A stretch of 64,000 nt of DNA from NCBI RefSeq assembly GCF_008035925.1, contig NZ_CP036264.1, forward strand, positions 6,481,641-6,545,640. Direction: 5' to 3'. The stretch is from Stieleria maiorica (GTDB lineage Bacteria; Planctomycetota; Planctomycetia; Pirellulales; Pirellulaceae). Positions 34,630-43,062 of this stretch are shown one piece after another. Below the pieces are notes generated by a model. That model worked only from the letters and a program-made list of their open reading frames with translations, did not search any database and was not told the origin of the DNA. The number at the start of each line of letters is the position of its first letter. The first letter of the stretch is position 1. A program made the position numbers and the translations under genes.

Positions 34630-35542
34630 GGTTCTTTCCTCGCCGGGCAGGCATCTTCGTCGCCATATCTGTTACAAAGCTACATCATAGGCTATGAACC
34701 GCATCGACGAATGGCAGGTTCACTTGTCGGTCAGCTGATGGCGACCCGCGGTTCGGTCTACGTCGACGAAGAATCGAGCAGTCTTTTTGGCACCCTTCGG
34801 TTTGGCGCCGCCACATCGCTCAACGGCGCTCCCTGGCAACACTTTGGGTCGGCCATCATTTGTCGTTTTGACGTTGAGACCATTGTTTCGTTGAAACGCG
34901 GGGCAGCGGACACCGGCGATGAACTCAACGCCGGCAAACTGATTCACGATTGGGAGTTGATCATTCTTGACTTAGCAGCAGAAGCGGCCGAAACCGCACC
35001 TCGAAAACCCGCCGGCCTAAACGGATTTAGGACGGACCAGCCATGAACCTCTTCGGATCTGTGCAGGCGGGTCGAAACTTTCGACTTGCGATGGCTGGTC
35101 GCCAAGGGCAATCCGCCTGTCCTAAGGAGAGTAAATCGTCGGCCACCGAAGCATCGGGACAGAGCACCCGGAATTGCGTCGGCGGAACGGACCGAAGCGG
35201 ATTTTCGTGACTGCCCAGAGCGTTCGGTTTGTCTATTCGTCAGGCTGACATCAACGACGTGGTCTTCTGCCCCGGTCGCATGGCAAGCACCGGTCAGAAA
35301 AGCCCTGACGTGCGAAGCACGATTCGCATCAACCGCGACGCCGGGCCATTTGCCTCGTACGAGGACGCTGCTTGGACGATCATCGACGCCGCGACAGACA
35401 TCTACGATCGACAGCTTATTATCGCTGCGACGAAAGTTTGATCAATCTAGTTCAAATCACTCTCATCGTTTCTGCTTCAAAGGACAACCACCTCTTTGGC
35501 CTGTGCCCAAGTGTGATCTCAGCGAATGCGATGTGAGATTGC
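34630..35542. other. 0.9-kb gap with weak frames and a nested inverted repeat
   Basis: Between the SWIM gene and the HAD gene. A frame at 34711-35046 (111 codons, starting MAGSLVGQLMATRGS) and one at 35229-35441 (TTG start, 70 codons) are open but have no recognisable domain and no ribosome-binding site, and neither has support beyond length. They may be remnants of genes. See the inverted repeat at 35027-35125. Confidence 0.5.
35027..35125. repeat. Nested inverted repeat
   Basis: Outer arms ttaggac (35027-35033) and gtcctaa (35119-35125), middle arms gaccagccat (35035-35044) and atggctggtc (35091-35100), and inner arms gtcgaaa (35071-35077) and tttcgac (35079-35085). All three are exact complements, so the strand folds into a branched hairpin. 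Confidence 0.8.
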
Positions 35543-36175
35543 CTAGCAATCGACGAAGAGATTCCAGTCTCGTATGCTCGCGACCGTATCTCCATTGCTC
35601 GAATGGGAACGTGGACCAATTTGGATAACTCGCGTTCCGGCTCGAACCGCCGCTACGATCCCGGCTTGGGAATCCTCGAACGCGACACACTCCGATGGCT
35701 GCACACCACATCGCTTCATTGCCAGTTGAAGACCCTCTGGGTCAGGTTTGCTGCGCATCGTATCGTCAGCGGTGATCAGCAAGCGAGGTCGCGGTAAGCC
35801 AGCCGCGTCGAGGCGTGCCGTCGCCAGTCGCTCGGTACACGAGGTCACAATCGCCCACCGAGTCGGCTCAAGCTGATGAAGCAAACGTGCCGCCCCCGCA
35901 ATCTCGACCACATCCGCCGTATCGGCAATCTGATGCTCGACCAACCTTCGGTCTTCCGCCTGAGCATCAAGGTCAGGCCGCAGTTCGGAGACGACGGCAT
36001 GGCCTTGACGACCTTCGGAGATCGCAAAGATTGCCGATTCCGCAACCTGATGTCGAGCGGCAAAATCCCTCCACGCGCGACGAACGCTTCTGGATGAATC
36101 AACGAGAGTTCCATCCAAATCGAATAGCAAGAGCGATGCCTGCTTGATCAACGCTGAAAACTGTTCCGGACTCAT
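35543..36175 (-). CDS. HAD superfamily (subfamily IA) phosphatase
   Basis: 210 residues. HAD motif I is LLFDLDGTLVDSS (nucleophile and acid/base Asp), motif II is the Thr/Ser of AIVTSCT, motif III is the Lys of RSKPDPEGL, and motif IV is the acidic ECVAFEDSQAGI. The cap between motifs I and II (RRAWRDFAARH...) is the alpha-helical C1 cap of sugar-phosphate phosphatases such as 2-deoxyglucose-6-phosphatase or GlpQ-like relatives. The substrate is probably a small sugar or polyol phosphate. The ATG overlaps the MFS stop as ATGA, so it is co-translated with the transporter; this suggests it acts on the imported compound after its phosphorylation or protects against phosphosugar stress. Confidence 0.87.
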   Translation of the reverse strand: MSPEQFSALIKQASLLLFDLDGTLVDSSRSVRRAWRDFAARHQVAESAIFAISEGRQGHAVVSELRPDLDAQAEDRRLVEHQIADTADVVEIAGAARLLHQLEPTRWAIVTSCTERLATARLDAAGLPRPRLLITADDTMRSKPDPEGLQLAMKRCGVQPSECVAFEDSQAGIVAAVRAGTRVIQIGPRSHSSNGDTVASIRDWNLFVDC

Positions 36176-37389
36176 TTGGCTTCTCCTGTCAATTCATTGC
36201 AGTATCGCAATCTGCTTCCGCCTGCATTTGCAGGCAATTTCAACGTACCGCTCCTTGTTGCAATCATGCTCGCTATCGCGAGTGATGCGACTGGAACGAC
36301 CAAAGCCAGTCGTAACGAGCTTGCGTCCGCGATCACGCCGATGATTGGTGGGCCAAACAAGAATCCCGCGTAGCCGATCGTGGTGACTCTTGCGAGTATC
36401 CGGCCAAACTGTTTGCTGTCCGAACCACACGCGCGAAATGTCGACGGGATCACGTTCGCCAGTCCGGCTCCTGCTACTAAGGCAGGAACGCAAGCCAGAG
36501 TAGCATCGGTTGTCAGCAGCACGGCAGCCAGCGAGACACTGGAAACCAAGCAGCCGAAAACGATAGTGCGCCGATCTCCGATGTGCGTTGAAATCAGATC
36601 CCCCGCAAATCGACAAGCCGACATGCCAATAGCGAACGACGCGTAAACAAATCCCGCGCGGCCCGAGGTATGCTCGCCGGTTTGAAACAGTTTGACCAGC
36701 CAGTCCACCATCGCTCCTTCCGCGACCAAGCAACAAAACGCGATCGAGCCCAGCACGGGCACGATGTTTAGCGGACGCGAATTGGATTGGCTGGTCTGTG
36801 GACTTTCGCTGTAGGCTTCACAATCGGGTGCGTCGAACCGCGTGGGACGAGACGACGCAGCATCGTTGGTTCTCGATGCGAAAACGATCACGAAGAGAAA
36901 TGCAACGATGGCGGACGAAAAGAATAACGCCGAATTCGCTTCAAGCTCAGTCGAGATGAGGCCAAAGCTTGCCGCCCCAAGTGCTGCTCCAAGACTGAAG
37001 CAACCATGAAGTTTCGACATGAACCTTGTGCCAGTCACTTTCTCCGCTTCGATCGCACCGGCGTTCATGGCAACGTCCATCGTCCCGTGGAACCCACCAA
37101 AGACGAACGCCGACAATGCCAACGACAGCTTGTCAGAGATGCCGAACACGGTTGCGAACATGAGTGAGAAACCGACTGCCGAAAGAACGCACAGCCGATT
37201 GGTCCCAATCCAGTCGATCGCGGCAGGTGTAAAAAGCATTGCCATCATCCCACCAACTGCGAACGACAGCAGGACGACGGCTAGCGAGGTTTCGTCCAGC
37301 CCTGCGTTGCGTGCGACGATCGGAATAGCGGCAGCCCATCCGCCAATGATCAGCCCGTTGGCCACGAAGTAGCCGATTGGACGCAACAC
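36172..37389 (-). CDS. MFS transporter, fucose permease / YbjJ-like
   Basis: 405 residues with about 12 membrane segments in two halves of six (for example GYFVANGLIIGGWAAAIPIV, VVLLSFAVGGMMAMLF, LALSAFVFGGFHGTMDVAMN, SALFFSSAIVAFLFVIVF; then IVPVLGSIAFCCLVAEGAMV, AGFVYASFAIGMSACRF, LACVPALVAGAGLANVIP). FHGTMDVAMNAGAIEAEK and RTIVFGCLVSS resemble the YbjJ/FucP-type branch. It should act in the inner membrane on a sugar, polyol or organic acid. The downstream HAD phosphatase is coupled through ATGA and the divergent neighbour is a DeoR regulator, so the three form a regulated uptake unit. Two matching half-site pairs lie between the MFS and DeoR starts. Confidence 0.88.
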   Translation of the reverse strand: MLRPIGYFVANGLIIGGWAAAIPIVARNAGLDETSLAVVLLSFAVGGMMAMLFTPAAIDWIGTNRLCVLSAVGFSLMFATVFGISDKLSLALSAFVFGGFHGTMDVAMNAGAIEAEKVTGTRFMSKLHGCFSLGAALGAASFGLISTELEANSALFFSSAIVAFLFVIVFASRTNDAASSRPTRFDAPDCEAYSESPQTSQSNSRPLNIVPVLGSIAFCCLVAEGAMVDWLVKLFQTGEHTSGRAGFVYASFAIGMSACRFAGDLISTHIGDRRTIVFGCLVSSVSLAAVLLTTDATLACVPALVAGAGLANVIPSTFRACGSDSKQFGRILARVTTIGYAGFLFGPPIIGVIADASSLRLALVVPVASLAIASMIATRSGTLKLPANAGGSRLRYCNELTGEAK

Positions 37390-37390
37390 C

Positions 37391-37477
37391 TTGCGATATA
37401 TTGCAGTTTTTTCAATGGAAGCTGAATTCTATCGCTTGAAAATGCGGCAACAAGCTGTATCTTGCAATAATATGCAA
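37391..37477. promoter_or_regulatory. Paired candidate DeoR operators in a divergent promoter
   Basis: Two sites follow the same pattern, TTGC(A/G)-N6-TGCA(A/G): 37391-37406 (TTGCG ATATAT TGCAG) and 37462-37477 (TTGCA ATAATA TGCAA). They are about 71 bp apart, roughly seven helical turns, one next to each divergent start, a layout that suits looping by a DeoR oligomer. Binding is inferred. Confidence 0.6.
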
Positions 37478-37494
37478 TTTATGGAGGATTTCGC

Positions 37495-38262
37495 GTGCTG
37501 GCATCCGAACGCCGAGAAAAAATCGCCCTCTGGATCGACGAGCATGGCGGGGCCAGCCTTGACGAGCTGAGCGACCGCTTCGACGTATCAACAGACACCA
37601 TCCGACGAGACCTCAGCGAATTGCACAGCAACGGTTGCGTGCGACAAGTTCGTGGTGGTGCGCTGCGATTGTCCGAAGACCCGTATCCGTACGAGCGGCG
37701 GGCGATTCGGGACATTGATGAGAAACGGAAAATCGCCAATGCTGGTGCAGAGCATGTTCCGGAAGGTGTTGTCTTATTTCTTGATCACGGTTCGACCGCG
37801 TATTGTTTTGCCGAAGCGATTTCAAGCCGTAGTGACCTGACCGTGTTGACGGGCAACCTTCCCGCCGCTGTTCGCCTCGGTGAGGGCGGAAAGGTATCGA
37901 CCATCGTTCCCGGTGGCCAAGTCGATGGGGTGATGCAGGGATTGGTCGGCGGCGCGACTTGCCAAGAACTTAGCCGCACCCATTTTGACCTTGCAATCCT
38001 TGTGCCTCGCGGACTGTCCTCGACCGGGCAACTGACAACCGCCGCGCGGGAAGATGCCGAGATCAAGCGACTCGTTCGACAGCGTGCCGACCGCATTATC
38101 CTTTTGGTCGCAGAAGAGAAACTGGGAGTTCAGGGCACGTTCGAGTTTGCCGAACTCGAAGCTGGCGACACCATAATCACCACCGCAAAAGAATCGCACA
38201 GTATCATCGGAAGTCTGCATCAACGCTTACCTGAGATCGAAATAGTCATGGTAAATTCTTAG
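37495..38262 (+). CDS. DeoR/GlpR family transcriptional regulator
   Basis: 255 residues. The N-terminal winged helix-turn-helix is the typical DeoR signature: SERREKIALWIDEHGGASLDELSDRFDVSTDTIRRDLSELHSNGCVRQVRGGA. The C-terminal part is the DeoR sensor domain (GVVLFLDHGSTAYCFAEAI, LTVLTGNLPAAVRL, VPGGQVDGVMQGLVGG, FDLAILVPRGLS, ILLVAEEKLG), which binds phosphorylated sugars in characterised members. The start is GTG at 37495, after a clear GGAGG. It is divergent from the MFS-HAD operon and probably represses it and itself through the TTGCA-N6-TGCAA sites in between; the effector may be the substrate or product of the HAD phosphatase. Confidence 0.92.
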   Translation: MLASERREKIALWIDEHGGASLDELSDRFDVSTDTIRRDLSELHSNGCVRQVRGGALRLSEDPYPYERRAIRDIDEKRKIANAGAEHVPEGVVLFLDHGSTAYCFAEAISSRSDLTVLTGNLPAAVRLGEGGKVSTIVPGGQVDGVMQGLVGGATCQELSRTHFDLAILVPRGLSSTGQLTTAAREDAEIKRLVRQRADRIILLVAEEKLGVQGTFEFAELEAGDTIITTAKESHSIIGSLHQRLPEIEIVMVNS

Positions 38263-39631
38263 TTTGAGACAATCTCAGAATTGGGCTAGTCGATCAGGAC
38301 GCTCCCCGAATGGGACTCGAACCGAGTAAACCAAGTCAGTGTCTACAAATCGCTCAACGCGCAGAGGTGTATCCACCGCCCGCACGAATGAAGTTCACCT
38401 CAGTGAGCCCCAAGTTGGCTCGTTTGACTCGACAATCGCCCCATTCGCATATTTAGTACCTTGCTAGACGACTTTGATCTATTCGGCGATGTAGGTGGAT
38501 CCAACAACTCCATTGGCTGTGGAGGGCTAATGATCATGTTCGCCATCGCTGCGTTACTGTTCGCCATCGTGATGGCTTGGATGTCGTGAGAGCGTTTTCG
38601 TCTTGCTGAGGTTGCATGGACCGAGGCGGATTTGAGTCGGCCGGAAGTCGGGGCGGTCATTCAGGTTTCGCCGGAGGAGGGCGTCCCGATTTGGATGCTC
38701 CGGTTTCATCGACCGGTGCAGCGAATTGGCAAGCTCGCTTTGCCGATCTTGGGCAAGCAGCCAAGTCATTAAGATTCTGTTTCCGAGAGGATTCTCTCCG
38801 GCGTGGAGGTGACGGGCACTGGTCATTCGGAACTCTGACGCAACGGTCGACGCTAAAGCGACAAGTGTGGATGATCCTCCGCTGGAGTCCAGCACATTTC
38901 ATTGCCAAGTTCGCTTCGGTCTGCATGGTCTTCGCGTCTAATCGGAGTTGCTACGCCGCGGCGGTCAGATTCACCGCCTACACGAATGCGAATCAACGTG
39001 GTGGGTCCCGCACGGGCCAGTTTGATTCGACCATCTGTCTATTCGCATATTCAGTGGCGTCCTCAATCGAAATCGCTCTTGCCGGTTTTCGATGCTCCGG
39101 CGTCGGCCACCGGAGCTGCGTCGGTGTTCGGCACCAAAGGCAATTCGCCAGTCTTCCAGTAGCTCTCGGCTTGTCCAACTTCTGCGACTTAGGACAGGGC
39201 GCAACTAACAGCGGTTTCGCCTTCAGCGGGTTGATGTTGATGACACAGGACGGCTCGCCCTGAGCAAGCAAGTTGTCGGCTAATACGTTGGCTACCTTTC
39301 GGTCTTTAGTGGAATAGTCCAGGGCAAGTGAATCTATCCCCGTACCGGTTACTGCCACTAGAGCGTTAATTCGCAACATTTTTTGGTGATTGCCGATCGG
39401 ATCTGGGCCAAAACACAAAACACAGCTGCGAGGCCGCGTTGAATCGTGAGCACGCGGCGAATTCAGCATTCAGGCACGGTAACAGTACCTATCCGCTTGC
39501 CGTGTGGAGCACGAAGGCACTTTCCTCGCTTGGCGTGCAAGCCTTGAATCGAGTACGGCATTCAACAAGAATGGGCGGGGAGCGACTTGAGATTTGCACG
39601 GCAATCGATTTAAGTCGGGAATTGTGCCAGC
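38263..39631. other. 1.4-kb repeat-rich, largely non-coding region
   Basis: Tracts here are related to those at 25-26 kb and 41 kb. ccggtttcatcgaccgg...gatcttgggcaag (38700-38760) recurs at 26064 and 41062. The tract from about 38958 (gcggcggtcagattcaccgcc) to 39090 recurs at 25941-26064, and part of it again at 38380-38460. In two copies the tract encodes a similar signal-peptide-like string (STI-LFA-SVAS---IA-AGF), so it may be a fossil gene end. A 19-codon frame with a GGAGG box lies at 38530-38589. Confidence 0.65.
38530..38589 (+). CDS. Possible very small hydrophobic peptide (19 aa)
   Basis: ATG at 38530 with a GGAGG box at good spacing (tggagggctaATG). The product MIMFAIAALLFAIVMAWMS is entirely a membrane helix. 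The same frame is open upstream for about 20 codons (GDVGGSNNSIGCGGL), so it may instead be the membrane tail of a decayed gene. Low confidence, because it lies in a repeat-rich region. Confidence 0.25.
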   Translation: MIMFAIAALLFAIVMAWMS

Positions 39632-40150
39632 GTGTCTTCTGACTTATGGGGGCGTATTGTGAAGGTGTTGCAGGAGGAATACGTATTTGTCGCAGTCACG
39701 GTAAGTAGCTTGCTGACCGGCTTATCCGCAGCTGCCATCGCATGGAATGAACTCTTTTTAGCGGCACCTCAAGCACCCGAATTGATGCTCGTAATCTCCG
39801 TGTTTCTCGCATTCGGTGTGGCTATAAGCATTTGGCGGAAGAAGATTAAGCGAAGTGGCACCGGCGGAACAAGAGTACTAGAACACCTCCCTCTACGAGT
39901 TCGGCTGCTAGCGTTGAGTTTCGCCATGGGCTGGAGCGTTGCCGCTTGTTCCATTTGGTACGTCGCCCTTCGTACACCGGCCGATATTCGAGAGCAAGTC
40001 AAGATCCATGTAGATCTTGGTGATGTTCACCACGAGTTGGGGCGTAGCCGTTTGGCCCTCGAACAGTACAGAGTCGCACAGAGCATTCATCCGCGAAATA
40101 GACAAGTGCTTTCCAGGATTCAGCGAATTCAAACTCAATTGGGAGAATAG
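39632..40150 (+). CDS. Hypothetical membrane protein with TPR-like tail
   Basis: 172 residues; I do not recognise the family. It starts at GTG 39632 (or a later GTG/TTG). Three hydrophobic segments are visible: EYVFVAVTVSSLLTGLSAAAIAW, LMLVISVFLAFGVAISIW and LLALSFAMGWSVAACSIWYVAL. The C-terminal 45 residues (VHHELGRSRLALEQYRVAQSIHPRNRQVLSRIQRIQTQL) look like one tetratricopeptide repeat plus a helix, on the side set by the last membrane segment. It is followed 3 bp later by the next gene, so they form an operon. The sequence is visibly AT-richer than flanking genes and lies between repeat-rich stretches, which suggests transfer. Confidence 0.6.
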   Translation: MSSDLWGRIVKVLQEEYVFVAVTVSSLLTGLSAAAIAWNELFLAAPQAPELMLVISVFLAFGVAISIWRKKIKRSGTGGTRVLEHLPLRVRLLALSFAMGWSVAACSIWYVALRTPADIREQVKIHVDLGDVHHELGRSRLALEQYRVAQSIHPRNRQVLSRIQRIQTQLGE

Positions 40151-40153
40151 GTC

Positions 40154-40813
40154 ATGCGAATGAGAAGTGTGCTTTTAGCTTGCGGGTTACTCAATTTACT
40201 GACCTGCGTATCTCCCTTACTGGCGCAGAACCACAAGCCGCTATCATTTGACGAATTTGTAGAAACTTACAACAAATTCGCTGCGATTGAACCCTTGGAC
40301 GAAGCGAGACGAAAAGTGTTCATCAACGAAGTGATTCATCGGCTTGGCATAGGATTTGCGCCGACAAAATCAGTTCTGATGGCGCTTGATGCGAAGGGAG
40401 TTAACGACAAGACGATACTCAAGAGTCTGGCGATCGAATTGCGTCGGTCGGGTCCGCTTGGAATTTACGTTGTAGCTGCCGACAAAGTTCAATTTGCGAA
40501 CCAAATCTGTCTCTGTATTGACCACCACAAGAAGACGAACGCCGTGTACAAGGCGCTGTTCCCTGGAGGGTCTGACCGCCCGCCGTACGCGATCACGCCT
40601 GCTCAATGGGACACTAAGCCCGGCTACGCCTTCTGTCTTCATGTGCAACAAACCACCAATGGCAACGGCGACATCGGGTGGGCTGGTCAAATTCGTTTTA
40701 GGCCGAAACAGAGTAAGTCCTCCGTCAGGCTAGATGATAAAATGGTCAGCAATGATCCCGACATGATTGCAAAATGGTACCTAAAATACATCCTTGATGC
40801 GTGCAAACAGTAA
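40154..40813 (+). CDS. Hypothetical secreted protein (219 aa)
   Basis: An unrecognised protein with a good signal peptide (MRSVLLACGLLNLLTCVSPLLAQ), cleaved near LLAQ-NH. The mature part has KPLSFDEFVETYNKFAAIEPLDEARRKVFINEVIHRLG, a segment GPLGIYVVAADKVQFANQICLCIDHHKKTNAVYKALFPGG with a Cys-rich, His-rich core (QICLCIDHH), and CLHVQQTTNGNGDIGWAGQIRFRPKQ near the end. The QICLCIDHH part could bind a metal (inference). A GGGAG box lies 9 bp before the ATG; the gene begins 3 bp after the upstream membrane-protein gene, and both share AT-rich codon use, so they probably work together at the envelope. Confidence 0.65.
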   Translation: MRMRSVLLACGLLNLLTCVSPLLAQNHKPLSFDEFVETYNKFAAIEPLDEARRKVFINEVIHRLGIGFAPTKSVLMALDAKGVNDKTILKSLAIELRRSGPLGIYVVAADKVQFANQICLCIDHHKKTNAVYKALFPGGSDRPPYAITPAQWDTKPGYAFCLHVQQTTNGNGDIGWAGQIRFRPKQSKSSVRLDDKMVSNDPDMIAKWYLKYILDACKQ

Positions 40814-41458
40814 CGCAAGTTCGACAAAACCGGGGAAGCTGCAGTTGGTCTGCCACAAATCTCCGATGTGCGTACGGAGGGCGTGTCCTTAGTCTCAAAG
40901 TGACCCGCGGAGCTTTTTCTGCCACACACCGATGCGAGTTGCGAGAATCTACAAGATGCTGAAGTTGCATCGACCGACAGTTCGAAGATCGCCGCCGAAA
41001 TCGCACCGGTTTCGGCAGAACTGGGATACCTACGCGCTGAATCGGTCATCCGCGAAAGTGCTCCGGTTTCATCGGCCGGAGCAGCGTCGTGGCAAGTGCG
41101 ATGCGCTGATCTTGGGCAGAGGGGCAATTTACAAGGTTCTTCTCCGAGGCGACCCGGCTCTAGCCTGTCAGTTGACGACATCGCTCATCCGGGCACAGGC
41201 AGGCTGTAATACGCGGGAGCAATAGGGGAAGACTCCTTTCCATTGTCGCCGAATCGGAATTCTTGCCCAAGTCGCGTCGGTGTTTTCGCCGCTGCGACTT
41301 GTGAATCGCCCTCCAGCGCGGCGGTCAGATTCACCGCTGCGCCGAAGCAAGTGATTGATGATGCGTCGTCGGGTCCGGTAAACTTAGGTGTTAGGTGAAA
41401 TTAAAATTGCTGAACAGTTGGTCGGCGATTGTCTATCTGTGCGTCACTACGACAGTTT
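40814..41458. other. Gap with repeat tracts
   Basis: About 640 bp without a supportable gene. It contains a copy of the ccggtttcatcgg...gatcttgggcag tract (41062-41120) and one of the gcggtcagattcaccgc tract (41318-41339), both also present at 25-26 kb and 38-39 kb. Confidence 0.6.
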
Positions 41459-41656
41459 ATGTTGCGGCAAACACTTACAATCTGGCGTGAATCAAGTCGG
41501 CTTGCGAGCGTCTCAGCGCTGTTTGCATGCTTGGCGGTGTTACCGATCGGTGCGTCGTCGGCGGCGGATCATTTTAGTCCACGTAAAGCGGCCCGCCCCG
41601 ATCGATCGTTCATCCTGCGATCAGTCCGGCTCGCTTATTGCGTCTGGAACGGTTGA
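41459..41656 (+). pseudogene. Remnant of a secreted protein (N-terminus only)
   Basis: 65 codons. The frame starts with a good signal peptide (SRLASVSALFACLAVLPIGASSAA), then DHFSPRKAARPDRSFIL, and stops where it overlaps the end of the convergent gene at 41635. A secreted protein this short with a leader of this quality is more likely the 5' end of a larger gene cut off by rearrangement than a complete gene. No family can be assigned from the 30 mature residues. Confidence 0.45.
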
Positions 41657-42825
41657 TGCCAGGGGCTCCACGAGGACCACTGGCCGGTGTCACTCTGCTG
41701 GCGAACTCGACAATAGTAAACGCGATTGGAACCGAGTTGGTGTGTTGTTTCGGAGACTCCGACAAAGCTTCCGGTCTCCGACCCAACTGTCAGTCGGTAC
41801 TGCTCGCGACTCGGTTTGGACTGCCAGACGATTTCATCGCCCGCGTTGTCGTCGGCGATCTCCACTTGCCACGCGCGTTGGCTCCCTGGTCCTCGGTACG
41901 GTGTCTTGATCAAAACCGGATTCTTCGAGCAGACGACCGGACCGATCGGCTTGGTCGAGACAACGAAGTTGTCAATCCAGCGAGCCTGATCGACGGGAGA
42001 GCCCTGGTTCCAATAGGCTTCCAGGAACACCGCGTTGATGCCGCGCTCGCTGAATTTTCCACGCCAATCGAGATTGCGTCTCTCCGCTTCCAGCCGGCCG
42101 TCAATCCACAATTGGTTCACTCCATCCTGCTCGCCGGGAGTATTCAGCTTGGCACGGGCTTCGACGCAGACCCACCAGCCGGCCCCATCGTCGCCGTGCA
42201 ATTTGAACCGCGATGCCGGTTTGTTTCCGAGCCAGCGGAGGTTGTCGAAGTCGTTGTACCTGGTGGTGACCACACGACTTTCACGGACTCCCGATGCCGG
42301 GTCCAATGTGAGTGCCTCTCCACTGCTCCAGACGTGTGCGATCATCGCCTGCCGCCAACCGGGCGGCACCAGGCTGGTCGCGCGGGAAAGCTTGGCCGGA
42401 CCACCGCCGTTCCAATCGCGAGGATGCTTCACGTAGATTCGCCAATAGACATCGCCGAACGTTTCCTCGCCGCGGACGACATGCGATCGATGAGTGGGCG
42501 AGTCACCAAAAAAGACTTTGCGGCCGCCGATGCCGCGACTCCCTTTCGGGTATTTCATGAGGAGCGATTTCCCGACGCCGCCGAAACGCGTCCGGTCAAC
42601 GACATCACCGCTCTGCTCGGCATAGCGTGATTGGTTTTTGTCATCGTCAAAGTCGTCGTGCCAAATCACCGCCGGATCACTCGCAACCGGCTGCGGATCG
42701 AGCATGACCAAACTGTCGATTCTTGGGGATTCCGGAGCATCTTGGGCTGCCCCGATCGAGCAACCAAGCACAAGCCAACAACAAGTAACTGACATTCGTC
42801 TCAATGACCTATTCAATCCCTTCAT
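41635..42825 (-). CDS. Secreted lectin-like / polysaccharide-lyase-like protein
   Basis: 396 residues from the ATG at 42825, which is preceded by AGGGATCACG; a GTG at 42849 would add eight. Leader SVTCCWLVLGCSIGAAQ, with LVLGC a possible lipobox. Residues about 50-290 resemble a concanavalin-type jelly roll as in polysaccharide lyases of the alginate/heparin-lyase-like group: VIWHDDFDDDKNQSRYAEQSG, GVGKSLLMKYPKG, FGDVYWRIYVKHPRDWNGG, RFKLHGDDGAGWWVCVEARAKLN, GVNQLWIDGRLEAER, FLEAYWNQ. The last 100 residues (EIVWQSKPSREQYRLTVGSETG...YYCRVRQQSDTGQWSSWSPWHQ) look like a fibronectin type III-like module. It probably binds or cleaves an acidic polysaccharide, which fits a genome rich in sulfatases; activity is not proven. 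Confidence 0.7.
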   Translation of the reverse strand: MKGLNRSLRRMSVTCCWLVLGCSIGAAQDAPESPRIDSLVMLDPQPVASDPAVIWHDDFDDDKNQSRYAEQSGDVVDRTRFGGVGKSLLMKYPKGSRGIGGRKVFFGDSPTHRSHVVRGEETFGDVYWRIYVKHPRDWNGGGPAKLSRATSLVPPGWRQAMIAHVWSSGEALTLDPASGVRESRVVTTRYNDFDNLRWLGNKPASRFKLHGDDGAGWWVCVEARAKLNTPGEQDGVNQLWIDGRLEAERRNLDWRGKFSERGINAVFLEAYWNQGSPVDQARWIDNFVVSTKPIGPVVCSKNPVLIKTPYRGPGSQRAWQVEIADDNAGDEIVWQSKPSREQYRLTVGSETGSFVGVSETTHQLGSNRVYYCRVRQQSDTGQWSSWSPWHQPFQTQ

Positions 42826-43062
42826 CTCGTGATCCCTCGGAATGTTCACACCAATATCCGCGTGACGTCAGGCCCTGAGCCGTTCATGAATCCTAACGCC
42901 GCTTCGCACATTGAGTGTATCATTCCGTTCCGTGTGCGGTGCAAGCAACCTTCCTGCCAGTAAACTGGCGCTGTCCAGCTAGACGTACATTCGACCGCAT
43001 CTCACTTGGATTACAATTCGACCGAGTGTTCCATCCCGCCAGTTCAAACCTATCGTTCGCTG

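Noticed and set aside
38300..38330. tRNA 3'-half-like sequence on the minus strand (ggttcgagtccc)
   Set aside because: The T-loop-like ggttcgagtcc is present, but the T-stem does not pair, no CCA follows, and no D-arm, anticodon arm or acceptor 5' strand is found upstream. It may be chance or a fragment.
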